DNA of 64,000 nucleotides from Woeseiaceae bacterium. Its GTDB lineage: Bacteria; Pseudomonadota; Gammaproteobacteria; Steroidobacterales; Woeseiaceae. Positions within the stretch are counted from its first letter, which is position 1; each line of letters begins with the position of its first letter. Made by a program: the position numbers and the translations under genes. Below the pieces are notes generated by a model. It was given only the letters and a program-made list of their open reading frames with translations, searched no databases and was not told the DNA's origin. Shown in pieces: positions 48,280 to 61,972 of this stretch. The stretch covers positions 218,795 to 282,794 of the forward strand of contig JAJFKS010000034.1 in assembly GCA_021773115.1 (NCBI GenBank), in the 5' to 3' direction.

Positions 48280-49284
48280 ATGCCAATCAGTCTCGGAGAC
48301 CTTGCCAGCCGATTCGGCTGCGAACTGATCGGCGATCCGGACGCCCTCGTCAGCGATGTTGCGTCCTTGCAAAATGCCGGTCCGAAGTCGCTTAGCTTTC
48401 TTTCCGGTTCTGCTTATCTGACAGAGCTGCCGAAAACAAAGGCAGCGGCTGTCATATTGCGCAAACAGGATGCCGCAAGCTGCCCTGTGAACGCATTTTT
48501 GAGTGAGCAGCCTTACGCGATGTACGCACGAATGGCCGCGATCGTGTGTCCAGAACCCGTTCTGCCGCCCGGAATTCACGCTTCAGCGATCATTGCGAGT
48601 TCCGCAATCGTAGCCCCCAGCGCACATATCGCGGCCAATGTTGTCATTAGTGACAGGGTCAGGGTCGGTGAAAACACTGCGATTGGCGCGGGATCGGTTA
48701 TCGGCCCGGACTGCGAACTCGGGAGGGATTGCCACCTGGTCGCAAATGTCACGCTGGTTAAGCGCGTAAAAATCGCCAATCACTGTGTCATCCATCCCGG
48801 AGTTGTTATTGGTGCGGACGGTTTCGGCAATGCGATGACGCCTGAGGGCTGGGTCAAGGTACCGCAGCTCGGCGGCGTAATCATCGGCAACGACGTCGAG
48901 ATAGGCGCGAATACCACAATCGACTGTGGCGCCATTGGCGATACCGTGATCGATGACGGTGTGCGCCTCGATAACCTTGTCATGATCGCGCATAACGTAA
49001 AAGTTGGCGCACATACCGCGCTGGCGGGAATGACCGGTATTGCCGGAAGTACGACCATTGGCAAGCGCTGTATGTTTGCGGGACAGGGTGGTGCCGTCGG
49101 CCACATCACGATTTGTGATGACGTCATCGTTGCTGCAAAATCATTCATCAGCAAGGACATTACTGAGCCGGGAACCTACGCTGCGAGTTTTCCGGCAGAG
49201 AATGCGAAATCCTGGGCCAAACAGGTGGCACGATTTCGTCGCCTCGGTTCTCTCATCGACCGCGTGAAGAAACTGGAAAAATGA
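48280..49284 (+). CDS. lpxD: UDP-3-O-(3-hydroxyacyl)glucosamine N-acyltransferase LpxD
   Basis: The third enzyme of lipid A synthesis, 334 residues. The N-terminal uridine-binding domain has SLGDLASRFGCELIGDPD; a left-handed beta-helix of hexapeptide repeats follows, with catalytic His in LVMIAHNVKVGAHTAL and GQGGAVGHITICDDV. A helical tail ends it. Its stop overlaps lpxA directly (ATGA), without fabZ, which normally lies between lpxD and lpxA. Confidence 0.96.
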   Translation: MPISLGDLASRFGCELIGDPDALVSDVASLQNAGPKSLSFLSGSAYLTELPKTKAAAVILRKQDAASCPVNAFLSEQPYAMYARMAAIVCPEPVLPPGIHASAIIASSAIVAPSAHIAANVVISDRVRVGENTAIGAGSVIGPDCELGRDCHLVANVTLVKRVKIANHCVIHPGVVIGADGFGNAMTPEGWVKVPQLGGVIIGNDVEIGANTTIDCGAIGDTVIDDGVRLDNLVMIAHNVKVGAHTALAGMTGIAGSTTIGKRCMFAGQGGAVGHITICDDVIVAAKSFISKDITEPGTYAASFPAENAKSWAKQVARFRRLGSLIDRVKKLEK

Positions 49285-50051
49285 TCCACTCGACCGCCAT
49301 AATTTCCGATTCCGCGACGATCGCCGATAATGTCGAGATTGGCCCCTATACCGTGATCGGCGACAAGGTCGAAATTGGCAGCGGTTGCAAGATTGGCAGC
49401 CATGTCGTGATCAATGGGCCAACCCAAATTGGCCTGGATAATCATATTTATCAATTTGCGTCGATCGGTGACGATCCGCAGGACAAGAAGTATGCGGGCG
49501 AGGCCACTCGACTGACGATCGGTGATCGCAATTCGATTCGTGAATTTTGCACAATCAGTCGTGGTACGACGCAGGATTTGGGCGAGACAATCATTGGCGA
49601 TGACAATTGGATTATGGCTTACGTGCATATCGCACACGACTGTGTCGTGGGTAACAAGACGATCATGGCCAACAACACGACGCTGGCAGGGCATGTGCAC
49701 ATCGGTGACTGGGTTATCTGCGGCGGTTTCAGTGGCGTCCACCAGTTTTGCAGAATTGGGGCGCATGCGTTCCTCGGCATGTACGCGGGGATCAATGGTG
49801 ACGTTCCTGCCTACACGCTGGTTGCCGGCCTACCGGGGAAGCCAAAGGGTATCAATAGCGAAGGATTAAAACGGCGTGAGTTCACAAGCGAGCAGATTCG
49901 CAATATCAAGAATGCGTATCGGCTGGTTTATCGCAAAGGTCTGAAACTGTCAGAAGCGATGCAAAGCCTGGAATCGCAACTCGACACCCAGCCGGAGCTG
50001 GCCCCGTTTCTTGAGTCACTGCGTTCATCCGAACGCGGCATCATTCGCTAG
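49281..50051 (+). CDS. lpxA: UDP-N-acetylglucosamine O-acyltransferase LpxA
   Basis: The first enzyme of lipid A synthesis, 256 residues. Hexapeptide repeats start at IHSTAIISDSATIADNVEIGPYTVIG, with the catalytic His in MAYVHIAHDCVVGN and the GHVHIGDWVICGGFSGVHQF segment. The C-terminal helical bundle includes GLKRREFTSEQIRNIKNAYR. ATG 49281 overlaps the lpxD stop, so translation is coupled, and lpxB follows after 11 bases. Confidence 0.97.
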   Translation: MIHSTAIISDSATIADNVEIGPYTVIGDKVEIGSGCKIGSHVVINGPTQIGLDNHIYQFASIGDDPQDKKYAGEATRLTIGDRNSIREFCTISRGTTQDLGETIIGDDNWIMAYVHIAHDCVVGNKTIMANNTTLAGHVHIGDWVICGGFSGVHQFCRIGAHAFLGMYAGINGDVPAYTLVAGLPGKPKGINSEGLKRREFTSEQIRNIKNAYRLVYRKGLKLSEAMQSLESQLDTQPELAPFLESLRSSERGIIR

Positions 50052-50062
50052 ATTCCCTGGCC

Positions 50063-51199
50063 ATGAAGATTGGAATGGTCGCCGGCGAAACGTCAGGCGA
50101 CCTGCTGGGCGCAGGATTGATTCACGAGTTGCGGCGCCGCCAACCTGATGCGATTTTCGAGGGTGTCGCAGGGCCGGCCATGTTGGCAGCCGGCTGCGAG
50201 CAATGGGAGCCGGCCGAATCGCTCGCCGTAATGGGGCTTATTGAACCGCTCGCACATTTGCCGAGATTGCTGCGACTGCGCAGGAATCTCGTCAATCGCT
50301 GGTCGGAATCACCCCCCGACGTTTTCGTGGGAATAGATGCGCCGGACTTCAATCTTGGCCTTGAAAAAAAACTAGGCACGGTCGGCATAAAGACCGTCCA
50401 TTACGTCAGTCCGTCAATCTGGGCCTGGCGTTCCGGTCGCATTAAAGCGATCCGCGCGGCCGCCGACAAGGTGCTTTGTTTACTGCCCTTCGAAAAAGCC
50501 TTGTATGACGAAGCAGGCATCGCCGCCGATTTCGTTGGCCACCCCAAAGCGGACAGTGTGCCGATAAATACTGACATGCACGCGACGCGTGCTGAGTTGG
50601 AGCTCACTGCTGAGCAAGTGGTTGCTGTCTTGCCAGGCAGTCGTATGAGCGAGGTATCGATGCTCGGCGGTATTGTTGTTGAGGCCGCGAAGCGAATAGC
50701 GGCGTCACTGCCGGATGTCCAATTTGTCACGCCAATCGCGACACCTAAGCTCAGGCCGGCTTTCGAAGCACAACTCGATGCAGCGGGCATGCGGGAAAAA
50801 TTCATTTTGCTGGACGGCGACTCCGAGCGCGCTATGATTGCCAGCGACCTTGTCCTTCTGGCGTCCGGTACCGCGGCGCTGGAATCGGCACTACTGGCCA
50901 AACCCACCGTAGCAGTGTACCGCCTGGGCCGATTGACCTTCGCAATCCTGAACACCTTCAAGCTGCTTAAGCTGACACATTTTACCTTGCCCAACCTGTT
51001 GACCGAGACTCCGCTGATTCCCGAGTTCATGCAGTCAAACGCAGAGCCTGGCCTGATCTCGGCGGCGGTTATCGAGCTGCTCGAAGATCCGGCTCAAAGG
51101 CAAATGATCAGTAACAGATTTGATAAACTGCGTACTGAGCTGGCGTTAAACACAGACCAGCGTGCGGCCGACGCAGTGATCGCGCTCATGAAGCATTAG
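50063..51199 (+). CDS. lpxB: Lipid-A-disaccharide synthase LpxB
   Basis: A GT19 glycosyltransferase of 378 residues joining UDP-diacylglucosamine and lipid X into the lipid A disaccharide. GETSGDLLGAGL at the start, VFVGIDAPDFNLGLEKKL, YVSPSIWAWRSGRIK and FVGHPKADSVP are family signatures, and the C-terminal part has LASGTAALESALLAKPTVAVYR. It is tightly packed between lpxA and rnhB. Confidence 0.96.
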   Translation: MKIGMVAGETSGDLLGAGLIHELRRRQPDAIFEGVAGPAMLAAGCEQWEPAESLAVMGLIEPLAHLPRLLRLRRNLVNRWSESPPDVFVGIDAPDFNLGLEKKLGTVGIKTVHYVSPSIWAWRSGRIKAIRAAADKVLCLLPFEKALYDEAGIAADFVGHPKADSVPINTDMHATRAELELTAEQVVAVLPGSRMSEVSMLGGIVVEAAKRIAASLPDVQFVTPIATPKLRPAFEAQLDAAGMREKFILLDGDSERAMIASDLVLLASGTAALESALLAKPTVAVYRLGRLTFAILNTFKLLKLTHFTLPNLLTETPLIPEFMQSNAEPGLISAAVIELLEDPAQRQMISNRFDKLRTELALNTDQRAADAVIALMKH

Positions 51200-51205
51200 C
51201 AGGCT

Positions 51206-51808
51206 ATGCAGCAAGCAAACTTTTTCGAAACAGACGGGCTGGTCGCCGGCGTTGATGAGGCGGGCCGCGGTCCGCTCGCCGGGCCGGTAGTGGCATCTGC
51301 GGTGATTCTCGATCCGTGCGCGCCGCTTGCCGGACTGCGCGATTCGAAAAAATTGAGTGCGGGCAAGCGCTCGATCCTCGCGGTTGAGATCAAATGCCAT
51401 TCGCTGGCCTGGGCAGTGGCCTGGGCGGATCCGGCCGAAATCGATGCGATCAATATTCTTGCCGCAACAATGCTGGCGATGCGCCGCGCGATTCTCGGCC
51501 TGCGACTTATGCCTGCTAAAGTCCTGATCGATGGCAATCGATTGCCAAAGCTTCGATTTGAGCACGGTTCGATCGACGGCCAGGCAATTATTGGCGGCGA
51601 TGATCGGATCGACGCGATATCGGCTGCCTCGATCCTTGCGAAAACCAGCCGCGATGCCATGATGGTGAAACTCGATCGCATCTACCCACGCTACGAATTC
51701 GCCCGGCACAAAGGCTATGGCACTGAAGTCCACCGCGAGAAGCTTCGAGAGTTCGGTCCCTGCCGGGCACATCGACAAACTTTTGCACCCGTACGGGCCG
51801 CATCCTGA
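51206..51808 (+). CDS. rnhB: Ribonuclease HII
   Basis: A 200-residue enzyme that cuts RNA of RNA-DNA hybrids, including single ribonucleotides in DNA. The active site begins VAGVDEAGRGPLAGPVVASAVIL, followed by RDSKKLSAGKR, a later Asp in LIDGNRLP, and the ISAASILAKTSRDAMM helix. Its stop shares a base with the dnaE start (TGATG). Confidence 0.96.
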   Translation: MQQANFFETDGLVAGVDEAGRGPLAGPVVASAVILDPCAPLAGLRDSKKLSAGKRSILAVEIKCHSLAWAVAWADPAEIDAINILAATMLAMRRAILGLRLMPAKVLIDGNRLPKLRFEHGSIDGQAIIGGDDRIDAISAASILAKTSRDAMMVKLDRIYPRYEFARHKGYGTEVHREKLREFGPCRAHRQTFAPVRAAS

Positions 51809-54800
51809 TGCCATCGCAATTTGTTCACCTGCATCTGCACACCGAGTATTCCATGGTGGACAGCACTGTGCGCATCCCGTTGCTCATGCGACGCTGCGCA
51901 AAGAAACAGATGCCGGCCGTCGCGCTGACGGACCAGAACAATCTCTTCGGGCTGGTGAAGTTTTACCGCAAAGCGATTGCGAGCGGAATTAAACCGCTCA
52001 TCGGTCTGGATCTGCGTATTGCCAACGACGACGACCCAAATCATCCCTTCACACTGATCTTATTGGTGCAGAACAATGCCGGTTATCGCAATTTGTGCGA
52101 GCTGGTCACCAGGAGCTATATGGAAGGCCAGGTGCGTGGCGAGCCGCTGGCAAAGCGTGAATGGCTGACCGCGGAAAGCTGCAGTGGGCTGATCGCTTTG
52201 TCGGGGGGGCGCGCTGGAGATATTGGTCGAGCCCTCGTGAATGGCAATGATGCCGGTGCCAGTGAGGCGCTCGATTATTGGTGCGCGGTATTCGGTGATC
52301 GCTTTTATCTCGAGTTGATTCGCTGCGGACGGCAGCACGAAGAAATGGTGGTGCAAAGAAGCCTGGGCCTGGCGCGTGACAAAGGCCTGCCGGTGGTTGC
52401 GACCAACGACGTGCGCTTTCTGGATCGCGACGGCTTCGACGCCCATGAGGCTCGAGTCTGCATTCACGATAGCCGTGCCCTCGCCGACCCGAGCCGGCCA
52501 AAAAATTACAGTGAGAATCAGTATTTTCGGACACCGCGGGAAATGTGCGAACTGTTCGCAGACATTCCATCGGCGATTACTAATACGCTCGAAATCGCGC
52601 GGCGGTGCAACCTGGACCTGACGCTCGGTGACAGTGTGCTGCCTGCGTTTCCGCTGCCGGCGGGCCAGACGGAAGCCGCGTTCCTGGAGTCCGAAGCGCA
52701 GCAGGGTCTGGATGCAGCGCTCGCAATCAAATTCGAAACCGAGAATATTCCGCAAAAGGCGCGTGCTGCGCTGACCGCACCCTACCTCGAGCGGCTGCAA
52801 ATCGAGCTCGGTGTTATTCAGTCGATGGGCTTTCCAGGATACTTCCTGATTGTCGCCGACTTTATTCGCTGGGCGCGCGAAAACAATGTGCCGGTTGGCC
52901 CTGGCCGTGGGTCCGGCGCTGGCTCGCTGGTGGCCTGGGTTTTGGGTATCACCGACCTCGACCCCTTGCAGCATGTGCTGCTGTTCGAGCGCTTTTTGAA
53001 TCCTGAACGTGTATCAATGCCCGATTTTGACGTCGACTTCTGTATGGAAGGTCGCGATCGCGTCATTGACTACGTTGCCGATCGCTACGGTCGTGAACGT
53101 GTGTCGCAAATAATTACCTTCGGTACGATGGCCGCCAAAGCCGTTATTCGCGATACCGGACGTGTGCTGGGTCAGCCCTATGGCTTTGTCGATCGTATTG
53201 CGAAACAGGTGCCGTTTGAAATCGGTATTACGCTGGACAAAGCACTGGAGGATTCGGAAGAACTGGCGACGATGTATCGTGATGATGAAGAAGTCGCGGC
53301 GATCATCGACCTCGCAAAGTCACTCGAAGGCCTGGTTCGAAACGCGGGCAAGCATGCGGGTGGCGTCGTAATTTCGCCCGGCCCGCTGACAGACTTCGCA
53401 CCACTGTATTGTGAAGAGGGTGGCGGCAACGTCGTTACGCAGCTCGACAAAGACGATGTTGAAGCCGTCGGCCTGGTGAAGTTCGACTTCCTGGGGCTTA
53501 AGACTCTGACCATCATTGACTGGGCCGTAAAGATTATCAACGGGATCCAGCCGGACCTGAATCTTTCCATCAAACGCATCCCGGAGAATGACCCGAAGAC
53601 GTTTCGATTGTTGCAAAGCACGCACACGGCGGCCGTATTCCAGCTGGAATCAAGTGGCATGCGCGATCTCATCAAGCGCATGCGCCCCGATCAGTTCGAT
53701 GACCTGGTTGCACTGGTCGCACTGTTTCGCCCGGGCCCACTGCAGTCCGGAATGGTCGACGACTTCATCACCCGCAAACACGCCACCAACAAGGCGGATA
53801 TCGACTACCTGCATCCGGAGCTCAAGCCAGTACTGGAGGAAACCTACGGCGTGATCCTGTACCAGGAGCAGGTCATGCAAATTGCACAAGTGCTGGCCGG
53901 GTACACACTCGGCGCCGCCGATCTGCTGCGCCGTGCGATGGGCAAGAAAAAACCCGAAGAGATGGCCAAGCAGCGCGAGATTTTTGTGTCCGGTGCCACG
54001 GAACGTGGCGTTGCCGAGAAAACTGCGACGCGTATCTTCGACTTGATGGAAAAATTCGCCGGTTACGGCTTCAACAAGTCGCACTCTGCTGCCTACGCGG
54101 TCTTGTCCTACCAGACAGCGTACTTGAAGGCACATTACCCAGCGGCATTCATGGCGGCAGTCATGAGCGCTGATCTACACAATACGGATCGCCTCGTTAC
54201 CCTCAAGGATGATTGTCGACAACTGCACCTCAGGCTGGTCGCCCCGGATATCAACTCCTCTGACTATCACTTCAGCGTTCCTGATGACAAAACCATTCTG
54301 TATGGCCTCGGTGCCATCAAGGGTGTCGGACGTGCCGCGGTTGAGTCGCTGATTGCCGAACGTGAAGCAAACGGCCCGTACAGGAGTCTGGTCGAATTCT
54401 GCCGCCGGGTTGACCACGACAAGATCAACCGCCGAGCCTTGGAGGCGATGGTCAAATCCGGCGCTATGGATACCCTTGGTGAATCACGACGCAGCATGAT
54501 GAACCAGGTCCCCGAAGCACTACGCAGTGCGGACCAGGTGGCGAAAGCGGCTGCCGCCGGACAAAACGACATGTTTGGGCTCGCCGAACCGGCCTTGGAT
54601 ACGAACGACAACAAGCCGCCCGAACTGGCTGAATGGCAGGAGCGCTTATTACTGAATAATGAGAAGGAAGCGCTCGGGCTATATCTCACCGGACACCCGT
54701 TCGACGCGGTGCGTTTCGATGCGCGACACCTGTCAGACGGCAAGCTGAGCGACATCGTGGCAGAGCCTGCGCCGCAAACGGCGAAAGGCGAACGCAAGTA

Positions 54801-55326
54801 CGGCCAGGCGAAGCGTGAGGCGACAGTCGCCGGACTGATCGTCGATGTACGCAAGCGGGGCAATCGCGTCAGCGTGGTGCTGGACGATGACACAGCGCGC
54901 ATGGAAGTGAGCCTGTTCAGCGAAGCGTTCCAGGAATTTCGCCACTTGCTGGTCAAGGATGAAATTGTCGTGGTCACCGGTGGTCTTCGCTACGACGACT
55001 TTATCGGTAGCTGGACGATTAACGTTAAGAACGTGCTGCATATCGACCGGGTCATCGAATCCCGCGCAAAAAGTATGGTGCTCTGTCTTGCGCCCAACGG
55101 GCACGGTGAGAGCCTGTTGCTAAAGCTGCATGACCTGTTGCTGCCGTTTCGTGAAGGCAGTTGCGACGTCTCGGTGCGTTATATCGGCGACAGCGCGGCC
55201 GCGCGCTTGTCGCTGGGCCCGGAGTGGGCCGTGCGACCCAGTCGCGAATTACGCGATAAGTTGACGGAATTGCTGGGAAATAATAATGTCCGACTGCTCT
55301 ACGCCCCGGGACGGGAAATCATGTAG
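51808..55326 (+). CDS. dnaE: DNA polymerase III alpha subunit DnaE
   Basis: The replicative polymerase, 1172 residues, normal for DnaE1. The order is PHP domain (HLHLHTEYSMVDSTVRIPLL), polymerase palm with the catalytic Asp pair in MPDFDVDFCMEGRDRVI, fingers (GFNKSHSAAYAVLSYQTAYL), a helix-hairpin-helix region (YGLGAIKGVGRAAVESLI), an OB fold (AGLIVDVRKRGNRVSVVLDD) and a C-terminal tau-binding part. It is translationally joined to rnhB. The accA gene begins 39 bases later. Confidence 0.97.
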   Translation: MPSQFVHLHLHTEYSMVDSTVRIPLLMRRCAKKQMPAVALTDQNNLFGLVKFYRKAIASGIKPLIGLDLRIANDDDPNHPFTLILLVQNNAGYRNLCELVTRSYMEGQVRGEPLAKREWLTAESCSGLIALSGGRAGDIGRALVNGNDAGASEALDYWCAVFGDRFYLELIRCGRQHEEMVVQRSLGLARDKGLPVVATNDVRFLDRDGFDAHEARVCIHDSRALADPSRPKNYSENQYFRTPREMCELFADIPSAITNTLEIARRCNLDLTLGDSVLPAFPLPAGQTEAAFLESEAQQGLDAALAIKFETENIPQKARAALTAPYLERLQIELGVIQSMGFPGYFLIVADFIRWARENNVPVGPGRGSGAGSLVAWVLGITDLDPLQHVLLFERFLNPERVSMPDFDVDFCMEGRDRVIDYVADRYGRERVSQIITFGTMAAKAVIRDTGRVLGQPYGFVDRIAKQVPFEIGITLDKALEDSEELATMYRDDEEVAAIIDLAKSLEGLVRNAGKHAGGVVISPGPLTDFAPLYCEEGGGNVVTQLDKDDVEAVGLVKFDFLGLKTLTIIDWAVKIINGIQPDLNLSIKRIPENDPKTFRLLQSTHTAAVFQLESSGMRDLIKRMRPDQFDDLVALVALFRPGPLQSGMVDDFITRKHATNKADIDYLHPELKPVLEETYGVILYQEQVMQIAQVLAGYTLGAADLLRRAMGKKKPEEMAKQREIFVSGATERGVAEKTATRIFDLMEKFAGYGFNKSHSAAYAVLSYQTAYLKAHYPAAFMAAVMSADLHNTDRLVTLKDDCRQLHLRLVAPDINSSDYHFSVPDDKTILYGLGAIKGVGRAAVESLIAEREANGPYRSLVEFCRRVDHDKINRRALEAMVKSGAMDTLGESRRSMMNQVPEALRSADQVAKAAAAGQNDMFGLAEPALDTNDNKPPELAEWQERLLLNNEKEALGLYLTGHPFDAVRFDARHLSDGKLSDIVAEPAPQTAKGERKYGQAKREATVAGLIVDVRKRGNRVSVVLDDDTARMEVSLFSEAFQEFRHLLVKDEIVVVTGGLRYDDFIGSWTINVKNVLHIDRVIESRAKSMVLCLAPNGHGESLLLKLHDLLLPFREGSCDVSVRYIGDSAAARLSLGPEWAVRPSRELRDKLTELLGNNNVRLLYAPGREIM

Positions 55327-55364
55327 GGTTAGGGTCTTCGGGCCGCAAATGACAAGAGTCGAGT

Positions 55365-56318
55365 GTGAAATTTCTGGATTTCGAACAACCGATCGCCGAG
55401 CTTGAAGCGAAGATCGATGAACTGCGCTACGTCGGCGACGACTCCGAGGTTAATATCAACGAGGAGGTCGCGCGCCTTAAAGACAAGAGCGAGTCACTGA
55501 CGAAGAGCATTTTCGCCAAGCTCTCACCGTGGCAGGTCGCGCGGGTAGCGCGGCATGAATCGCGCCCGTATACGCAAGACTACCTCGATGCCATCGCACC
55601 GGATTTTCAGGAATTGCACGGCGATCGAATGTACGCCGATGACCCGGCCATTATTGGTGGCGTCGGGCGCGTCGACGGTCGTGCCGTGATGTTCATCGGC
55701 CACCAGAAGGGCCGCGATACCAAGGAACGGGTGCGTCGCAATTACGGCATGCCGAAGCCCGAGGGTTATCGAAAGGCACAGCGCCTGATGCGCCTCGCAG
55801 AAAAATTCTCCATGCCGATCGTGACATTTATTGATACTCCGGGCGCTTATCCCGGTGTTGGTGCCGAAGAGCGCGGCCAGAGTGAGGCGATTGCCTACAG
55901 CCTGTACCTGATGGCCGGTCTCAAAACGCCAATCATCTGCGTCGTTATCGGTGAGGGCGGTTCCGGCGGCGCGCTGGCCATCGGCGTCGGCGACAAACTC
56001 ATCATGCTGCAATACAGTATCTATTCGGTCATTTCACCCGAGGGCTGTGCGTCTATTTTGTGGAAGAGTGCAGAGCGGGCTGAAGATGCCGCCGAAGCAA
56101 TGCGTGTGACAGCTGCGCAGCTAAACGAGTTCGATCTGGTCGACGATGTCTTGCCGGAGCCACTCGGTGGCGCGCACCGTAACCCGGAAGCCATGGCCGA
56201 AGTCATTCGCAACGCGATTGCCAGCAGCCTGGATGAACTGACTAAACTGCCGATCGAGCAATTGCTCGCCAATCGTCAGAAGCGTATCGCGAGCTTCGGT
56301 CAGTTCAAAGACGCGTGA
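55365..56318 (+). CDS. accA: Acetyl-CoA carboxylase carboxyltransferase subunit alpha
   Basis: One half of the carboxyltransferase that moves CO2 from biotin to acetyl-CoA for fatty-acid synthesis, 317 residues. An N-terminal coiled segment ([16 protein letters not shown]) precedes the crotonase-fold core with [23 protein letters not shown] and [18 protein letters not shown] start at 55365. Its stop overlaps the tilS GTG by four bases. Confidence 0.97.
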   Translation: MKFLDFEQPIAELEAKIDELRYVGDDSEVNINEEVARLKDKSESLTKSIFAKLSPWQVARVARHESRPYTQDYLDAIAPDFQELHGDRMYADDPAIIGGVGRVDGRAVMFIGHQKGRDTKERVRRNYGMPKPEGYRKAQRLMRLAEKFSMPIVTFIDTPGAYPGVGAEERGQSEAIAYSLYLMAGLKTPIICVVIGEGGSGGALAIGVGDKLIMLQYSIYSVISPEGCASILWKSAERAEDAAEAMRVTAAQLNEFDLVDDVLPEPLGGAHRNPEAMAEVIRNAIASSLDELTKLPIEQLLANRQKRIASFGQFKDA

Positions 56319-57658
56319 GCTTCGGGCCCGCGATTCTCGCTTCGCGGTTCACCGAACTCGAAGCCGTGACCGGCAAACCTTCCCGATACGTCGTCGCATT
56401 CAGCGGTGGCCTGGATTCCAGCGTGCTGCTCAACTGTATCGCGGAACTGGCTCGACAAGATCCGCATTTCGCCGCCGTGCCACTGCTCGCGATTCATGTC
56501 GATCATGGACTGCATGCCGATGCATCGGACTGGAGTGAGCATTGCGCTTCGTTCGCGAAGAGTCGCGGTGTTGAATTTCTGGCCTTGCAGGTCGTTGTGG
56601 ATACCGAGGCGGGCAAGGGCGTCGAAGCGGCCGCCCGGGATGCCCGGTATACCGCCCTCATGTCCCAGCTCCGTGACGGCGACTGGCTGTTAAGCGCACA
56701 TCACCGAGACGATCAGGCGGAAACGTTGCTATTGAATCTGATTCGCGGCAGTGGACCGGCCGGCGTTGCCGGCATTGCCGAGGCCCGCCATTTCGGCCCT
56801 GCCTGGTTGCTCAGACCCTTACTCAGTATCGATCAGGCCGTGATACGCAACTATGCGCATGCCGCATCGTTGCGGTGGCTCGATGATCCATCGAACCAGG
56901 ACCCGCGCTTCGACCGCAACTTCCTGCGACATGAGGTGCTACCAACGCTGGCCAGTCGCTGGCCGGACATTGCACAGCGACTGCATCGAAGCGCGAGCCA
57001 TGCAAGCGAAGCGACCGAGTTAATGGCGGAACTGGCACGCATTGATTTGCGTGCGATCGGCGGCCGGACCCGGCGACTGGACATCGAAGGACTGCAGAGT
57101 CTTGGGCTTGCCCGACAAAAGAACCTGCTGCGATTTGCATTGCGTGAACTTCTGCTGACGACGCCATCGACCGAATTGCTCGATCGCGTCGTCAACGAAG
57201 TCATTCCGGCGCGAATCGACGCGCAACCGCTGGTGAGTTGGCCAGGCGCGAGCATTCGCCGTTACCGAAATACGCTGTATTTGCTGCCCGAAAAACTGCC
57301 GGACAAAATCGTCGCATCTGCCTTGTCGGCTCACAAAATGCCGCTGGGCACGGGTATGGGCAGTTTAGAACTCGTGGCCGACGCCGAATTGGGGCTGTCC
57401 GAGGATCTCGTTCGCGCCGGACTGCATGTCAGACTTCGCCAGGGTGGAGAAGAAATTAAGCCGGAAGGTCAAACACATACACGTAAATTGAAGAAACTAC
57501 TTCAAGAAGAGGGGATCGTTCCCTGGATGCGGGACCGGCTGCCACTGGTGTATGCCGGCGACAAGCTGGTGGCGGTCGCGGACCTGTGGCTGGCGGACGA
57601 CGCCGTGACGCGACCGGGCTTTCTGCTGCGCTGGATCGACCGGCCTGCATTGCATTAG
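56315..57658 (+). CDS. tilS: tRNA(Ile)-lysidine synthetase TilS
   Basis: A 447-residue enzyme that converts C34 of the CAU-anticodon tRNA(Ile) to lysidine. The PP-loop is [12 protein letters not shown], with [17 protein letters not shown] and the [20 protein letters not shown] motif. A middle TilS domain and the C-terminal domain with [16 protein letters not shown] sequence ([21 protein letters not shown]) complete it. The GTG start overlaps accA. Confidence 0.95.
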   Translation: MSFGPAILASRFTELEAVTGKPSRYVVAFSGGLDSSVLLNCIAELARQDPHFAAVPLLAIHVDHGLHADASDWSEHCASFAKSRGVEFLALQVVVDTEAGKGVEAAARDARYTALMSQLRDGDWLLSAHHRDDQAETLLLNLIRGSGPAGVAGIAEARHFGPAWLLRPLLSIDQAVIRNYAHAASLRWLDDPSNQDPRFDRNFLRHEVLPTLASRWPDIAQRLHRSASHASEATELMAELARIDLRAIGGRTRRLDIEGLQSLGLARQKNLLRFALRELLLTTPSTELLDRVVNEVIPARIDAQPLVSWPGASIRRYRNTLYLLPEKLPDKIVASALSAHKMPLGTGMGSLELVADAELGLSEDLVRAGLHVRLRQGGEEIKPEGQTHTRKLKKLLQEEGIVPWMRDRLPLVYAGDKLVAVADLWLADDAVTRPGFLLRWIDRPALH

Positions 57659-61622
<3,964 letters not shown>

Positions 61623-61654
61623 TGCGTCGCTGGACGTTTTTTTAAGGAAAGCAT

Positions 61655-61951
61655 TTGTCAGGTTCACGGGGACTTCTGGTATTGATTGCGTTGGCCGGGC
61701 TCGGCTTGCAGGGTGACCTCTGGTTGTCTGACGACGGTTATCGAAAGACCCTGAATTTGCGTGAGGCAGTCGCCGAGCAACGCGCCCTTAACAATTCCTT
61801 ACGCGAGCGAAATGCGGCACTGGATGCTGAAGTCATTAACCTGAAGCAGGGCCGTGACGCGGCAGAAGAGCGCGCAAGAACGGATCTCGGCATGATTGGC
61901 GAACACGAAACCTTCTACCAGGTGGTACCGGTCGCTGCCGCGTCCCGGTAG
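61655..61951 (+). CDS. ftsB: Cell division protein FtsB
   Basis: A 98-residue bitopic division protein forming the FtsQLB complex. It has one N-terminal membrane segment (GLLVLIALAGLGLQGDLWL) and then a Leu-zipper coiled coil (about residues 33-65, REAVAEQRALNNSLRERNAALDAE is its core, Asn/Leu/Glu-rich), ending with the ARTDLGMIGEHETFYQVV motif. TTG start at 61655 with AAGGA 8 bases upstream. ispD and ispF, its usual followers, are absent; truD begins 21 bases later. Confidence 0.92.
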   Translation: MSGSRGLLVLIALAGLGLQGDLWLSDDGYRKTLNLREAVAEQRALNNSLRERNAALDAEVINLKQGRDAAEERARTDLGMIGEHETFYQVVPVAAASR

Positions 61952-61972
61952 TTCACCGCTGCGATAAAGCAC

